Shown one piece after another: positions 42,791 through 53,549 of a stretch of DNA of 64,000 bases. The stretch comes from Chelydra serpentina (lineage: Eukaryota > Chordata > Testudines > Chelydridae). The translations under genes and the position numbers were made by a program. Every line of letters begins with the position of its first letter. Position 1 is the first letter of the stretch. The stretch covers positions 124,001-188,000 of the forward strand of contig JBAIAC010000055.1 in NCBI GenBank assembly GCA_037349315.1. The letters are read 5' to 3'. The notes below the pieces were generated by a model, which saw nothing but the letters and a program-made list of their open reading frames with translations, was not told the origin of the DNA and did no database searches.

Positions 42791-44099
42791 CCCAGTTGCG
42801 AAAGGGGGAGATGCCCCCCCCCCTCCAGGGTAGGGGGCTGTTACAGGGGGCGAGGCGCCTACTTCTGCTCTCACCTCCATGCAGCTCCCCTGGCCTTGCC
42901 CTGGAGCCCGGCTGGCGTCAGCAGGGCAGGGCCGGGCCCTTGTGGCAGTCGCCTCGCTGGCGACTGGGGGTGGGGGGGTGTTACTCTGTCGGCATCAGGG
43001 GCTCTCCCTCCCCGTGACCCAGCTCTAGAGCAGCCCATTAGTTCCCGCTGCCCCATTGATCCCTTTGTCCCGATGGAGTTTTCCCGGCGGCAGGACACGC
43101 TCCTGAACACACTGACCTTGGGAAAGAGACAGATGGGCCGGGGGGGCGGGGGCAGAGATCAGCCCGCCCCCCCCCCCCGCTCTGCCCAGCCCCAACCACA
43201 GCGACTCGGGGTCCCAGCACCCCCTCAGCCACAGGGGCCCCAGACCCAGCCACTGGCAGACCCTGTCCGCTGGGCTCCTTCCCCAGCCCTGCCTTGGGGC
43301 CCTCTCCCCCCGGCCATGGCGGGCTGTGGGGAGGGGGAGAGGTCCCCGTGGTGCTGTGACCGCCTCCTGCTGGCTCATGGAGGGAGCTGCTCTGGGCTTG
43401 GTCCCACCCGTGGGGAGTGGGGAAGAGGTGAAAGGAAGAACAGGGATTGGGGGACCTTGAGCATCCCCAGCTGGGACAGGAGGGATGGGAAACGCCCAGG
43501 CCCCCTGCACGGACCCTGGGCACGAGCTGCTCCCGGCCCCTCGCTCTGCACCCCGGGCTCAGCAGGCCCCGTCTCCAGGGACAGAGCTGGGCACGGCAGA
43601 GCGAGAGCAGCCCACACCTGAGCAGAGCAGCTGGGGACAAAGGTGGGGGGCTGGGGCCGCCCAGGCAGGGCCAGGGGGTGGGTCTCCGGGACCGGGCGGG
43701 GCGGGGGGGGGGGGGAACGGGCCCTGGCGCGTGTCCCTGACGGCTGATCTGATGTGAGCCGACAGACGCGCTAATGAACGGCCCCTCTTGCTCCGGCCCT
43801 GTCAATACGCGGAGCCAGGCCCGGCGCTGACGGCCCCTCGGGCGGGGAGCCACCAAGGTCAGGCCGAGGGGGGAGACTCAGCCCAAAGTCCCGGCTTGGG
43901 GAGCAACAAGCCCAAGTGCAGATCCATGGGCCATGGGCTGAGGGGTGTCCAGGGGCCGGCCGGGCTGCAGGCCCATGGGCTCCAAGGGAGAGCTGGGGGT
44001 GGGGGGAGAGGGGGGCTGCCCAGGGTTTCAGACCACTCAGTGGTGTGTGTTTGGGGGGCCTACGCCTGAGCGAGACCAGCATTTCACTGCAGCCAGCAG

Positions 44100-44965
44100 C
44101 TCCCCCCACTTCCCCCTGCACTGGGCCTGTGCCACCTGCCCCCATTCCCCCCCCGTGCCAAGGGGGGGCCGTGCTGCACCCCCCACTTCCCTCTGCACTG
44201 GGCCTGTGCCACCTGCCCCCATTCCCCCCCTGTGCCAAGGGGGGACCATGCTGCACCCCCCACTTCCCCCTGCACGGGCCTGTGCCACCTGCCCCCATTC
44301 CCCCCCCGTGCCAAGGGGGGGCCGTGCTGCTCCCCCCACTTCCCCCTGCACTGGGCCTGTGCCACCTGCCCCCATTCCCCCCCCTGTGCCAAGGGGGGGC
44401 CGTGCTGCTCCCCCCACTTCCCCCTGCACGGGCCTGTGCCACCTGCCCCCATTCCCCCCCCCCCCGTGCCAAGGGGGGGCCGTGCTGCTCCCCCCACTTC
44501 CCCCTGCACTGGGCCTGTGACACCTGCCCCCATTCCCCCCCCCTGTGCCAAGGGGGGGCCGTGCTGCTCCCCCCACTTCCCTCTGCACTGGGCCTGTGAC
44601 ACCTGCCCCCATTCCCCCCCCGTGCCAAGGGGGGGGCCGTGCTGCTCCCCCCACTTCCCCCTGCACTGGGCCTGTGCCACCTGCCCCCATTCCCCCCCCG
44701 TGCCAAGGGGGGGCCGTGCTGCACCCCCCACTTCCCCCTGCACGGGCCTGTGCCACCTGCCCCCATTCCCCCCCTGTGCCAAGGGGGGACCATGCTGCAC
44801 CCCCCACTTCCCCCTGCACGGGCCTGTGCCACCTGCCCCCATTCCCCCCCCGTGCCAAGGGGGGGGCCGTGCTGCTCCCCCCACTTCCCTCTGCACTGGG
44901 CCTGTGACACCTGCCCCCATTCCCCCCCTGTGCCAAGGGGGGGGGCCATGCTGCTCAATCAGAAC
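44100..44965. repeat. Minisatellite, about 77 bp x 11
   Basis: Units of 'cccccacttccccctgcac', 'gggcctgtgccacctgcccc' and 'gtgccaaggggggg', spaced 76-80 bases apart: 44107, 44184, 44261, 44337, 44415, 44495, 44574, 44652, 44729, 44805, 44882. Length differences lie mostly in the C and G runs. Confidence 0.95.
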
Positions 44966-45849
44966 AGAACACGAGGGGCTGGGCGGAGCCGGGCCTGCGG
45001 GACCCCTTGTGCGTCTGGCTGTACCCCCCCTCCCCAGCTCCAGCCCCCAAGTGTGTGGCCAGAGAGCCAGCGGCTCGGGGGAGGGGGGGTTATGTGTGGC
45101 CTGGGGGTTCTGCTCCCTGCACTCTTCCTTCACATGGGGCCATGCTCCCCCCCACCCGCCTCCTCTCTGCACCGCCCGCTCCCAGCCCATCCCAGGTGCC
45201 ATGGAGGGGCCACATGCGGGCATGGGGGGGGGGCAGAGGGCCAGGGAGGAAGCCCCCCTCCATGTGTGACCCCCCTCCCCAGGGGATGGGGGTGTCCCTG
45301 GGGGAGAGGCTGGGCCTTGTGCCCCGATTGGCAGGGAGGATCTGGGCTCCACAGGCTGGCCTGGCCTGGGCTCCAGGCCCCGGGGCATGACGTGTTGCAG
45401 GACCTGGCGGGGCGGGGGGGAATCGTCAGCGGAACGGGAGCTCCCAACGCGAGCTGTGACCCGGCCCGACGCCGGCCCGGGGCACGGAAAGGGGCACCGC
45501 GAGTGGGAGCAGAGAGGGTTTTTCTCTCGGTACTTGGCACCAGTGCTGCGCCCAGGTCTGGTGCGGGACGTGGAGACGGTGGGTTAGAAAACCTGCCGCC
45601 CAGTGGGAGACTCCAGCAGCGCCAGCTGTTTCGCTGCACAAAGCGAAGGCTCAGGGGTGGCTCGAGCCCAGGTGCTCCGTAGCTGCACCGGACCAGCTGT
45701 TTGCTCCTGGGCTCCCCAGTCCAGCAGGCAAAGGGCTGACACAGGCCGAGGGCTGGAAGCGGGAGTGAGGCAAACTCAGACTGGACAGAAGGGGCAGATT
45801 TGTAATTAACCCCTGGACCAATTTACCCAGGGCTGGGGGGATTCTCCGT

Positions 45850-45985
45850 CACCAGCGGGGCCGGTTTCCTGGAAGCTCTGTTCCAGTCCCATCAGGAATC
45901 ACTGGGGGCGGGGGGTCTGGCCTGTGCTCTCCAGGAGGTCGGATGAGATGATCACAGTGGTCCCATCTGGCCATGGACTGTAGGA
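45850..45985 (+). repeat. Turtle interspersed repeat fragment (SINE/CR1-type tail)
   Basis: Contains 'ggatgagatgatcacagtgg' and 'tcccatctggccatgg', close to the tail phrase of turtle SINE and CR1 elements. Confidence 0.5.
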
Positions 45986-47221
45986 ATCGGCTGGGGGAGA
46001 CAAGTCGGTGGGGGGGTGGGGGGAGAAGGGGGGTTGGTTCTGCCAAACCCTCCCTAGACACGACGATTGCCCCTGAAAGCCCCCGACCCCTCTACTGGAG
46101 CTGGGGGGAGAAGCCAGGCTGGCGGGATGGGGCAGGCCCAGCAGCCAGAGGGCAGGGTACGGGATCACAGGCTATAAATACAAAGGCCAGTGACACGCCC
46201 CCTTTGTTATCTGCCCTTGGGCGCCCTGGCCTGGTTTGTGAGCCTGTGATGTGTTGGGGGTGTGTGTGTGTGTGGGGGGGGTGTGTGTCAGTGGTGCCAG
46301 GGGGGAGTGTTTAGTGGGTGCAGCGAGGGAGCATGTATGCATGTTGGGGGGTGGATGGGGAGGGGAGTCCATACCCTGGGACCCCCCCATTCTGCACTGA
46401 CAGCGCTGGGTGGTGTCTCCTGCTTTGGCCAGTGCCCCCAGGGCGGGGATTGGCGCTCCAGGCGCTATAGCAGAGAGGCCAGGCTGGGCACAGAGCATGC
46501 GGGCTGGCCCCTGGGCACTATGCTCTCACCAGGGGGCGTGTGCATGCATGGGAATGCATGAGTGCACACACGTGTGTGTGCATGTGTCACGTGTTCAGAC
46601 GTACTTCCTGTCGTGCCAAGCCTCGGCCCCCTCCTTGCTGGCCTGCTCCGTTCCAGTTCCCTCTGCACCCCTCAGCCCCAACGTCCCTCCCCTGAGCTGG
46701 GGCCACCCGGACCCCGGGGAGGATTCCTTGGACGCCAGCCACCGGGACCTTGCACCCCTCTGGGGGGGGGAGCTTCATTGCCCTGGAGCTAGGAAATCAC
46801 AGCTTGTGGGGGGTTCCCCACAGCTGTAGCTAACCCCACCCCAGGTGGTGCTAAGCCCCAGGGGACAGGGGCCTTACGCTACAGCTGCGACTCTGGCACG
46901 CAGGGGCCTGGCTGCCCGGCTGCCCCCCCGCTGCGAGTGCATCTCCACCGGGCAGGCACTGCCGGGGTCCTTCCCTGCACCCCCGCAGCGGGGCTTGGCA
47001 CACCCCGGGCTCCTCCAGGCTGGGGGCCTCTCTGGTCTCGCCTCTGGTTGCATTAACCCACTTGGCCACCAGGTGTCAGAGACGCTGCACAGATGACAGG
47101 TGCAGCCCCCCGCCCCCCCCCCCCGCCCCCAGCGGCTTCAGCGGGGAGGGCGCGTGTGAGGGCGCGTGTGCAGCTGCAAGTTGCTGGATGGTTTCAAGGG
47201 GCGTCATTGGATTCTATTTTC

Positions 47222-47470
47222 CAGGACGCCTGGGTTCTCTGCCCGGCTCTGGGAGGGGAGTGGGGGCTGATGGTTAGAGCAAGGGGCGCTGGGAGCCAGG
47301 ATGCCTGGGTTCTCTCCCCAGCTCTGGGAGGGGAGTGGGGTCCAGTGGGTTACAGCGGGGGGCTGGGGAGCCAGGACTCCTGGGATCTTCTGTACCTGGC
47401 TGTGCCACTAACTTGCTGAGTAATCTTGGCACAAGATCCTTCTGCACCCCCTGCCTCAGTTTCCCCTCGA
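47222..47470 (+). repeat. 'Gggagccaggactcctggg' interspersed repeat
   Basis: Three modules with 'ggttctctgcccggctctgg' and 'tggttagagcaaggggcgct', ending in 'cctgcctcagtttcccctcg'. Same family as 35643-35880. Confidence 0.6.
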
Positions 47471-47949
47471 GACAGTGCTGATAATGCTGCTGCCGGGGCA
47501 CTGGGAGGCTCCCTGCCCAAAGTGCTGGGAGGCCCTGAGCTGGGAGGGGCAAAGGGAAGCCGAAGGCCTCTTGGGAATTCTAGCGACACAACCAGCTTCC
47601 TCCCTGGCCCAACATCATGGTGCCGAGAGCCCCGAAGCCGGCCAGCCGGCCGCAGGCCCCGCTTGGACTCTGTGCCCACATGGATGGGAGCTGCCCCCAG
47701 GGGGAGATGCTCACACACACATTAGACCAGTGATTCCAACCCCATTGGTGGGGCTTCCGCAGCATAATCGGGAGCTCACCCACCCCAGCAGAGAGGCCAA
47801 GGACTCTGCTAAATCCGTGGAGTTTCTTCAAGTCTGCCCCATGACATGGGGTCTCCTGCTGCCTCTGGGCTGCCCCTTCCCGCCCCCCCTGCTGGGATCT
47901 AAACGCCGCCTCTCTCCAGGGCCTCAGGCTGCTCCGCGTAGCTCAATAC

Positions 47950-47955
47950 TTTAAT
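47950..47955 (-). terminator. CFAP141: CFAP141 poly(A) signal (ATTAAA)
   Basis: Minus strand ATTAAA about 200 bases past the CFAP141 stop codon, giving a short 3' UTR. Confidence 0.45.
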
Positions 47956-48158
47956 ATTCCCGGGAGGGAGGTTTCGACGCTGTCTCTGAAATAGCAACAG
48001 CCACCATTGTCCCGTGGGGAAGGTGGCTGTGGGGCGGGACGGGGAAGCGCTGCGAAGTGCAAAGCCTGGGGTCCCATGGAACCTGGGCCGCTGGGGTCCC
48101 AGTCTGGTGGTGCGAGGGGGCGGGTGAGGGCAGGTCGCTGCTCCCCAGAGCAGGGCGC

Positions 48159-48260
48159 TCACAGCCGCTCCACGTAGAAGGACTTCCCCCCGTGGTTCAG
48201 CTCGCGCTGGTACTGCAGGTGCTCGCGGTGCAGAAGGGAGCGTAGGGCTGCGCGCCGGAC
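48159..48260 (-). CDS. CFAP141: CFAP141 last coding exon
   Basis: Acceptor 'cccgccag'. Encodes VRRAALRSLLHREHLQYQRE, then LNHGGKSFYVERL and TGA. This is the most conserved part of the protein. Confidence 0.9.
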   Translation of the reverse strand, partial: VRRAALRSLLHREHLQYQRELNHGGKSFYVERL

Positions 48261-50881
48261 CTGGCGGGGAGGCCAAGAGCTGTGTGAGAAGCCAGGACCC
48301 CTTTGCCCTTCCCTGGCACCTGCCTGGGACCGCATGCCTGCTCCCATTGCCTGCTGCCGGGCTGGGTGTGGCCGGGCATCAGGCCTGACCTCCCCTAGCA
48401 CTGCCCCTCTGCTGGGGCACACCTGGTGCCAGCACGTGGGGACTGGGGCTCAGAGTGGCCCTTTTCCCGCTCAGTGGGATGGGTGGATCCGCAAAGGCAG
48501 CCGTGGGAGCACGGCAGGTTCTCTCAGGCCGCCGGCTCTGGGGCATTTCCCTGGGACTTGGTCGGGCCATATCCCTCCTAACGAAACACGCCCCCGCCCT
48601 GATCCCACTGCCCCGCGCCCACGAGGAGCCAGCTCCAGCCCTGCTGGGGCCAGAGGCTTGTGCTGCAAACGGGACCTGGACGGAGCTGGCCGCGGCGACG
48701 CCCGGGGTGGGTGATCCCCCCTGGCGCCCCCTGCCCTGTTCTCACTGCGCTCCCAGCAGGGGCCTTTCCCGCCAGGCTGCACCTTACCATCACCAGCGCC
48801 TTGTTAGCGAAGCACAGCTCCTCTGCAACGCCAGCACACAGGTTCCGGCAGGACTTCACCAGCCTCTGCGCCTCCTGCTTCTCCCTCTCCAGACAGATGA
48901 CTCGGCCCCACGCCCAGCTGTGGGGGGGAGGGGACAGAGACACCTTTGTAGCTCCCCCCTCGCGCTGTTCGGAAGAGGCCCGGCCCCGGCGCAGAGGGGA
49001 GTGAGTTGCGTGGAAACACGGGGGAGGTTGGCAGCCGTTGGCCGAGGGGGACAGAACCAAACCCCTCACCCCCGGGCTGAGTTTGACCCGATTGCCTGAG
49101 TGAGCACCTGGCTGCGCTGAGTCAGCGGAACCCGGCCCTCCCTGCCTCCTCCCCCTGCCCCTGCAGGGCCCTCAAGCTGCCAATCAAAACGCACTCCATG
49201 CTTTCACTTTTGCTTCCTGGCTTTCAGGTTCCTGGGCACTGAACAGCTGCATAGTCCCCTGGCGTCTATTCCCGGCTCCGTCCCTGCCGCGCTCCGTGAC
49301 TCGGTTTCCCCTCCCGCCGTGTCTCGTCTGTTCAGAGCACGAGGTCCTTGGGGCGGGGACTGTCTTGCTCTGGGTCTAGGCAGCTCCCAGCACAACAGCC
49401 CCCGCTCCCCAGCCTGGCGACTGCTGGGCTCTAAATCACACCCTCAGCGTGGGCTTGGACCTCCTCTCACAGGCCGGCCCCATGCAGCTGGGTGACAGTG
49501 GGGGCCCCCTTGGAGGAGACAGCTGTCCTTGGGCAGGCCCCGTGTGGTGTCCTGTTTTCCCTTTGGGAAAATATGGTCACCTTACCCCCACGGTTCCCTT
49601 TGTCAGTAGCCCCCCCCCCCCCCCCAAGCGCTCTGCTGCTGGACGTGCTGGGCGTTATTATTCCACAGAGAAGTGGCTTTAATCACAGTAACGAAGAGCT
49701 AGAAACCTCCCTCCATGAACCCATTTACCTTTTCGCCAGCTTCTCGTAGGCAGCCTCCTTCTTCACCAACTGCAATCAAACGGCACAGTCAGCCCTGGGC
49801 CCAGCCTCACCCCGGCCTGAGTCACAAGGACTAGCAGCTGGGAGGGAAAATCACCAAGCCCTGGCAAGGGAAAGAGGCTTCTTGCACTGATTGGCTCAAA
49901 GTGCCTCCCATTTCGGGTGGCGGAGGGGTGACAGCTCCTAGCACCCGTCACCCGGAAGGGCCCCAAAGTGCTTTGTACAGTGAGCTATAAAATAGGAGAG
50001 TGAGGACTCCCAGCACTACCATGCAGCCACCTCTGGGGCGCAACCTGGCAGCTGGCTAGCAGAGCAGCCTCCCTGTGCAATCGCTTAGGGGAGAATGTCA
50101 ATACTCATGCTGGGTTTCGCTGGCTTGACGCCCCGAGTCTTACAAGTGCCACCGTTTGAAGAGCCAGGACCTGCGTGTTCTGATCCCCTCCAGCCGCTGG
50201 GAGCCCTCGGGGGCCAGACAACAGAGCCAGGCCCATGAACAGAGGCCTCTAAACCGCAGAGTGCTCCAGGGCAGGCAGCGGGAGATGCCAGCCGGGAGCC
50301 AAAGGCAGAGGGGGCGAGTGAGCCTTCAACTCTCTGCAGGGAGGCAGGGCAGGGAAAGCAAGGCCTGACTGGGGAGCTCTGCTGGGGGCGCTGTCCCCTC
50401 CCTTCATGCCCCAGGGAGGGCAGGGTTTGGCCTGGGGACACGCCAGGACGGGGTGCTGATTGGATACCGGCTGTCAGGCCGGGGGTAGCACGAAGAGACC
50501 GGGGCTGTGGCCGTGGGCAGAATCCAGCCCTAGGAATGAGATGGGACGCCAGCCTCTGGCATTGATGAGACCTGCCCCCTATGCAGCTGGGAGCCGCTCA
50601 GCCCCACGGGCTACTGCCATCGACGGGGCCCATGGGGCTTGGCCAGGCTCAGTTTGGCCTTCATAGGGGCCCCATTCCCCTCTGGTCTATGTGCTCAGGG
50701 GCTGCCCCCCTTCTACACCTCCTGGGCCCTGGCTCCATGCCTGTCTCCCCCGCTGTCTCTACACCCTGCCAGCCCCCGCCCTGCCCCCCCCCCTTCCACA
50801 CCCTACCTCCTCTTCCTTCAGGAGCTGCTGGAGCGAGGGGGCATGGCTGCTCTTGCCCAGCTTTTCCCTGCCAGGTGCCAT
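48159..50881 (-). CDS. CFAP141: Cilia and flagella associated protein 141 (spliced)
   Basis: Small microtubule inner protein of the axonemal doublet A-tubule in motile cilia; human name C1orf189. Four coding exons: 50881-50807 (25 codons, MAPGREKLGKSSHAPSLQQL onward), 49769-49729 (41 bases), 48917-48788 (130 bases) and 48260-48159 (102 bases with TGA). They join in phase to 115 aa. The C-terminal block (VRRAALRSLLHREHLQYQRE through KSFYVERL) matches my memory of the human protein end (QAAL..L...EHQQYQQELN..GKAFYVERF). The middle (LVKKEAAYEKLAK, then LEREKQEAQRLVKSC) is helical and charged. Human is about 101 aa; the N-terminus aligns poorly and is the least certain part. Position between mir-190b and C1orf43 matches human synteny. 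Confidence 0.85.
48788..48917 (-). CDS. CFAP141: CFAP141 coding exon 3
   Basis: Acceptor 'cccccacag', donor GTAAGG. Encodes WAWGRVICLEREKQEAQRLV and continues to NKALVM, after a split Ser codon. Confidence 0.85.
49729..49769 (-). CDS. CFAP141: CFAP141 coding exon 2
   Basis: A 41-base microexon, LVKKEAAYEKLAK plus two bases of Ser. Acceptor 'gattgcag', donor GTAAAT. Called because it restores frame between exons 1 and 3. Confidence 0.8.
50807..50881 (-). CDS. CFAP141: CFAP141 coding exon 1
   Basis: ATG in context 'gacaATGG' at 50881-50879. 25 codons ending KEEE, donor GTAGGG, in phase with exon 2. X-box-like sites lie 56-140 bases upstream, which supports this as the 5' end. Confidence 0.75.
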
Positions 50882-50936
50882 TGTCACGGGGTGGGTGCTG
50901 GGGGCAGCTGCCGTCCCGTTACCGTTTGGCTCCCTG

Positions 50937-51020
50937 GTCACCATGGCAGCAGCAGACGCTTTAGAACCGTGGGACGCAGCCGGAGGCTGTGACTGGGTGA
51001 GCCGCGTTGCCCGGAGGAAC
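50937..51020. promoter_or_regulatory. CFAP141: CFAP141 promoter with two RFX X-box-like sites
   Basis: GTCACCATGGCAGC at 50937-50950 fits the X-box with one mismatch. GTTGCC-CGG-AGGAAC at 51006-51020 fits with a 3-base spacer and one mismatch. RFX factors drive ciliary genes through X-boxes close to the start site. Occupancy is inference. Confidence 0.55.
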
Positions 51021-52050
51021 GGGCAGAGCAGGCTTCAGGCGCCCCGTGGCTGGGGCCTGGGTGCTCACCAGTGCCCAGTATCCCCCAGCCAGGGACCTGC
51101 AGGAGGCCCCTGCTCAATTAAAGGGCAAGGACAGTTTAATGAGCCCCACGTTTGTTCCTGTCTCTTCCAGTCACCCCTAAACTGTGGCAACCTCTGGGCC
51201 GCTGCCCTGGAACCGCCCCTCCCGCTGCAGACGGCAAGGGACAAATCCTGCTGCCCTTGGCCCGTATCCTGCGAACCCGGCGGGGAACGCCCCCCTCCGT
51301 ACGAAGCCGCTCTCCGTCCATTGGCCACGGCACGGCGTGTCTGTAACGCCCAGGCTCTGGCTGCCTCAGTAACTGAGAGCTGATAACTGCGATCCCAATC
51401 TCGAACACGGGCAGCAAACCGACCTGAACCAGCCACACGTGGCCTGAGGGAAGGGCTGTTGGCAGCTGGCAAAGAACCCAGGGACTGCACCCAACTGGCA
51501 TGAACCGACAGTGTAGGAATGACCCCAGCCCAACTGGTGCTGAGAAGGGGAGGGGAGCCAAGCCTCTGCCTTTCCATCCCAGCTCTGCGACCCACTCCCT
51601 GTAGGCACAGCGGCGAGTCACCTCCTCTGCTCCCAAGTGTAAAACAAGGAGTCCCTGCCCCTTCTCCCCGGAAGGGGGCAGGGAAAGGAGCCCCTAAAGG
51701 AGCATGTGATGCAGTGAGAATCCCCGCTGCCTGTAGCGGTGTATAACCCAACTCAAGCCAGGTCTGGAGGGGAGGGGGCGCTGACCCCGGGAATGTCCCA
51801 CCTTCCTGCCCTGGGGAGGAGCAGCTGGAGGAAGCAGGCAGCAGCTGAGCCTTGGGGGCTCCCAGCTGTTCTGGGCCAGGTGATGCAGGAGGCTGCTCAG
51901 TGCAGTGACAGTCAAGGACCTTTCTCAGAACACGCCCCCCCCCGCCCCCCCCCCCGCTAGAGCACGGGCAGCTGCACCAGCCGCCTCCCCCTGGGATCAG
52001 CCATTCCCCCCCCCCCCCCTCTTAGCCACCGCAGCCTCAGGCTGTCCAGA
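51021..52050. other. Intergenic DNA between CFAP141 and the C1orf43 3' end
   Basis: No exon recognised. GC-rich, with C runs near 51938-51956 and 52005-52018. Open frames here have no splice or family support. Confidence 0.5.
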
Positions 52051-52300
52051 GAGCAGCGTGTGCAGCCCTAGAGCAGGTGGGGTCAGAGTGAGGGCTCCCT
52101 GCAGTCAAAGAGCAGCGTGTGCAGCCCTAGAGCAGGTGGGGTCAGAGTGAGGGCTCCCTGCAGTCAAAGAGCAGCGTGTGCAGCCCTAGAGCAGGTGGGG
52201 TCAGAGTGAGGGCTCCCTGCAGTCAAAGAGCAGCGTGTGCAGCCCTAGAGCAGGTGGGGTCAGAGTGAGGGCTCCCTGCAGTCAAAGAGCAGCGGTGCAC
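52051..52300. repeat. Minisatellite, exact 59-bp period x about 4.3
   Basis: 'gagcagcgtgtgcagcccta' followed by 'gagcaggtggggtcagagtg' and 'agggctccctgcagtcaaa' starts at 52051, 52110, 52169, 52228 and 52287 (partial). Units are almost identical, suggesting recent expansion. The array ends next to the C1orf43 poly(A) signal. Confidence 0.95.
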
Positions 52301-52304
52301 GTCG

Positions 52305-53350
52305 GCTGCAGGGGAACGTTCCTTTTATTAAACAGCAATTTAAAAAGAGAGAGAGCAGGCCTGGCTGCCAGGGGCCCCTCCGCCGGCCCAGAGCCGGGTG
52401 ACTGGCAGGCAGCACACACAGCTTGCAGGGGGCACACGCTTGCCTCCAGCCTGGGAGCTTCTGCCGGAGGGTGAGCTGCTGCTTGCTGCAGCCCCTTCCC
52501 CGGACGAGTCCATGGCGAAGGGCACGAGGCGCTGGTGAGAGCAGGAGGGAACGGGGAAGGTTTTCACCCGGCTGCCCAGCTGGGGCGTGTGGAAGAGATA
52601 GTGAGCAGCACCCTCTTCCTCCTCCCCCCGAGAGCAAGCCACAGAGCTGTCTGGGTGGGGTTTAAACAGGCTCAAGATATCGATGGCCAACCACCACCAC
52701 CCCCGACCCTGATACCCCCCCAGCTCTAAAGTGCAATTCAAGCACAACAGGCTACGGAGTGGGAGGATGGAATCACAGGCCCCCATTGCAGCAGAGGGAA
52801 CCAAGCCCCCCAAGGCCTTTACCCTTTGGAAAGCCCAGCCCGTGGCTCCAGCGAGGGAGCTGGAAACCACCCCTGGCCTCAGCACATGAGCCATTGCTGG
52901 ATGATGGAGAGTTGGTGGAGTGAATGGAGCCATCGCTGTCAGTGCAGAGGGCTGCAGGAGCAGTGTCTGTTATAAATATGCGAAAGCTACTCAAGTGTCT
53001 ATTCACAGGGCTAGGGGCTCCAGAGAGACACTAGCCACTAAAAAGGGATCGAGTCTGGAATCTCTTCAGAGCCCAAAACACAAGGCCCATGCTGGCTGCT
53101 GGTCATCTCCCTGTTCTACAGCCAGTACACGGCTTTGGGAAGAGCTTCCGGCCCAGAGGCCAGGTATCCCAGCCATGATGTCACTGCTGAATCCAACTCC
53201 ATGCTGCAGTGAGTGATCCATGAGCCCAGTGACTTCCCGCCTTCCAGCTGCCGCCTGGACCCTGACTGTGGCCAAAAGCCCCTTGTGACTTGCCCCACCC
53301 AGCAAGGGGCTCTCGGTGGCAGGTCCCAGGAGCAGCGCTCCTGCTGCAGC
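52305..53350 (-). other. C1orf43: C1orf43 3' UTR
   Basis: Inferred from the stop codon at 53353-53351 and the poly(A) signal at 52329-52324. No repeat recognised inside it. Confidence 0.55.
52324..52329 (-). terminator. C1orf43: C1orf43 poly(A) signal (AATAAA)
   Basis: Minus strand AATAAA about 1.02 kb past the stop codon. Cleavage 10-30 bases later would fall at the edge of the 59-bp array. Confidence 0.65.
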
Positions 53351-53549
53351 TCACAGGGTGCTCTCCAGCGTGTTGTAGTTGTCCTTGAAGCTCTTCAGCT
53401 CTAGGAAGTGTTTGGCACGTTTGCTCTTCTGGCTGGAAGGCAGGTAGGTGACCTGGATGGTGGCTGGGTTGGAGACATCAGGCGAGAGCGTGAGGTCCTT
53501 CGCTGCTGACTGGTGCTGCCTCTGGCTGCTGCCTCCTCGCGCTTTGATA
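53351..53549 (-). CDS. C1orf43: C1orf43 coding exon 7
   Basis: Acceptor 'ctccacag'. Encodes IKARGGSSQRQHQSAAKDLT and continues to LKSFKDNYNTLESTL and TGA. The conserved tail is hydrophilic and Lys-rich. Confidence 0.97.

Larger units (their letters stand above)
41110..47940. other. Intergenic DNA between mir-190b and CFAP141
   Basis: No gene recognised in 6.8 kb. It holds two minisatellites (41955-42320 and 44100-44965), copies of the 'gggagccaggactcctggg' repeat (42555-42790 and 47222-47470), a turtle repeat fragment (45850-45985) and a GT-rich patch near 46260-46290. Long open frames come from the arrays and from GC bias. Confidence 0.6.

Noticed and set aside
43771..45682. Open frames of 300-434 aa on both strands
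   Set aside because: They are translations of the 77-bp minisatellite and its GC-rich flanks; the peptides are simple repeats in several frames.
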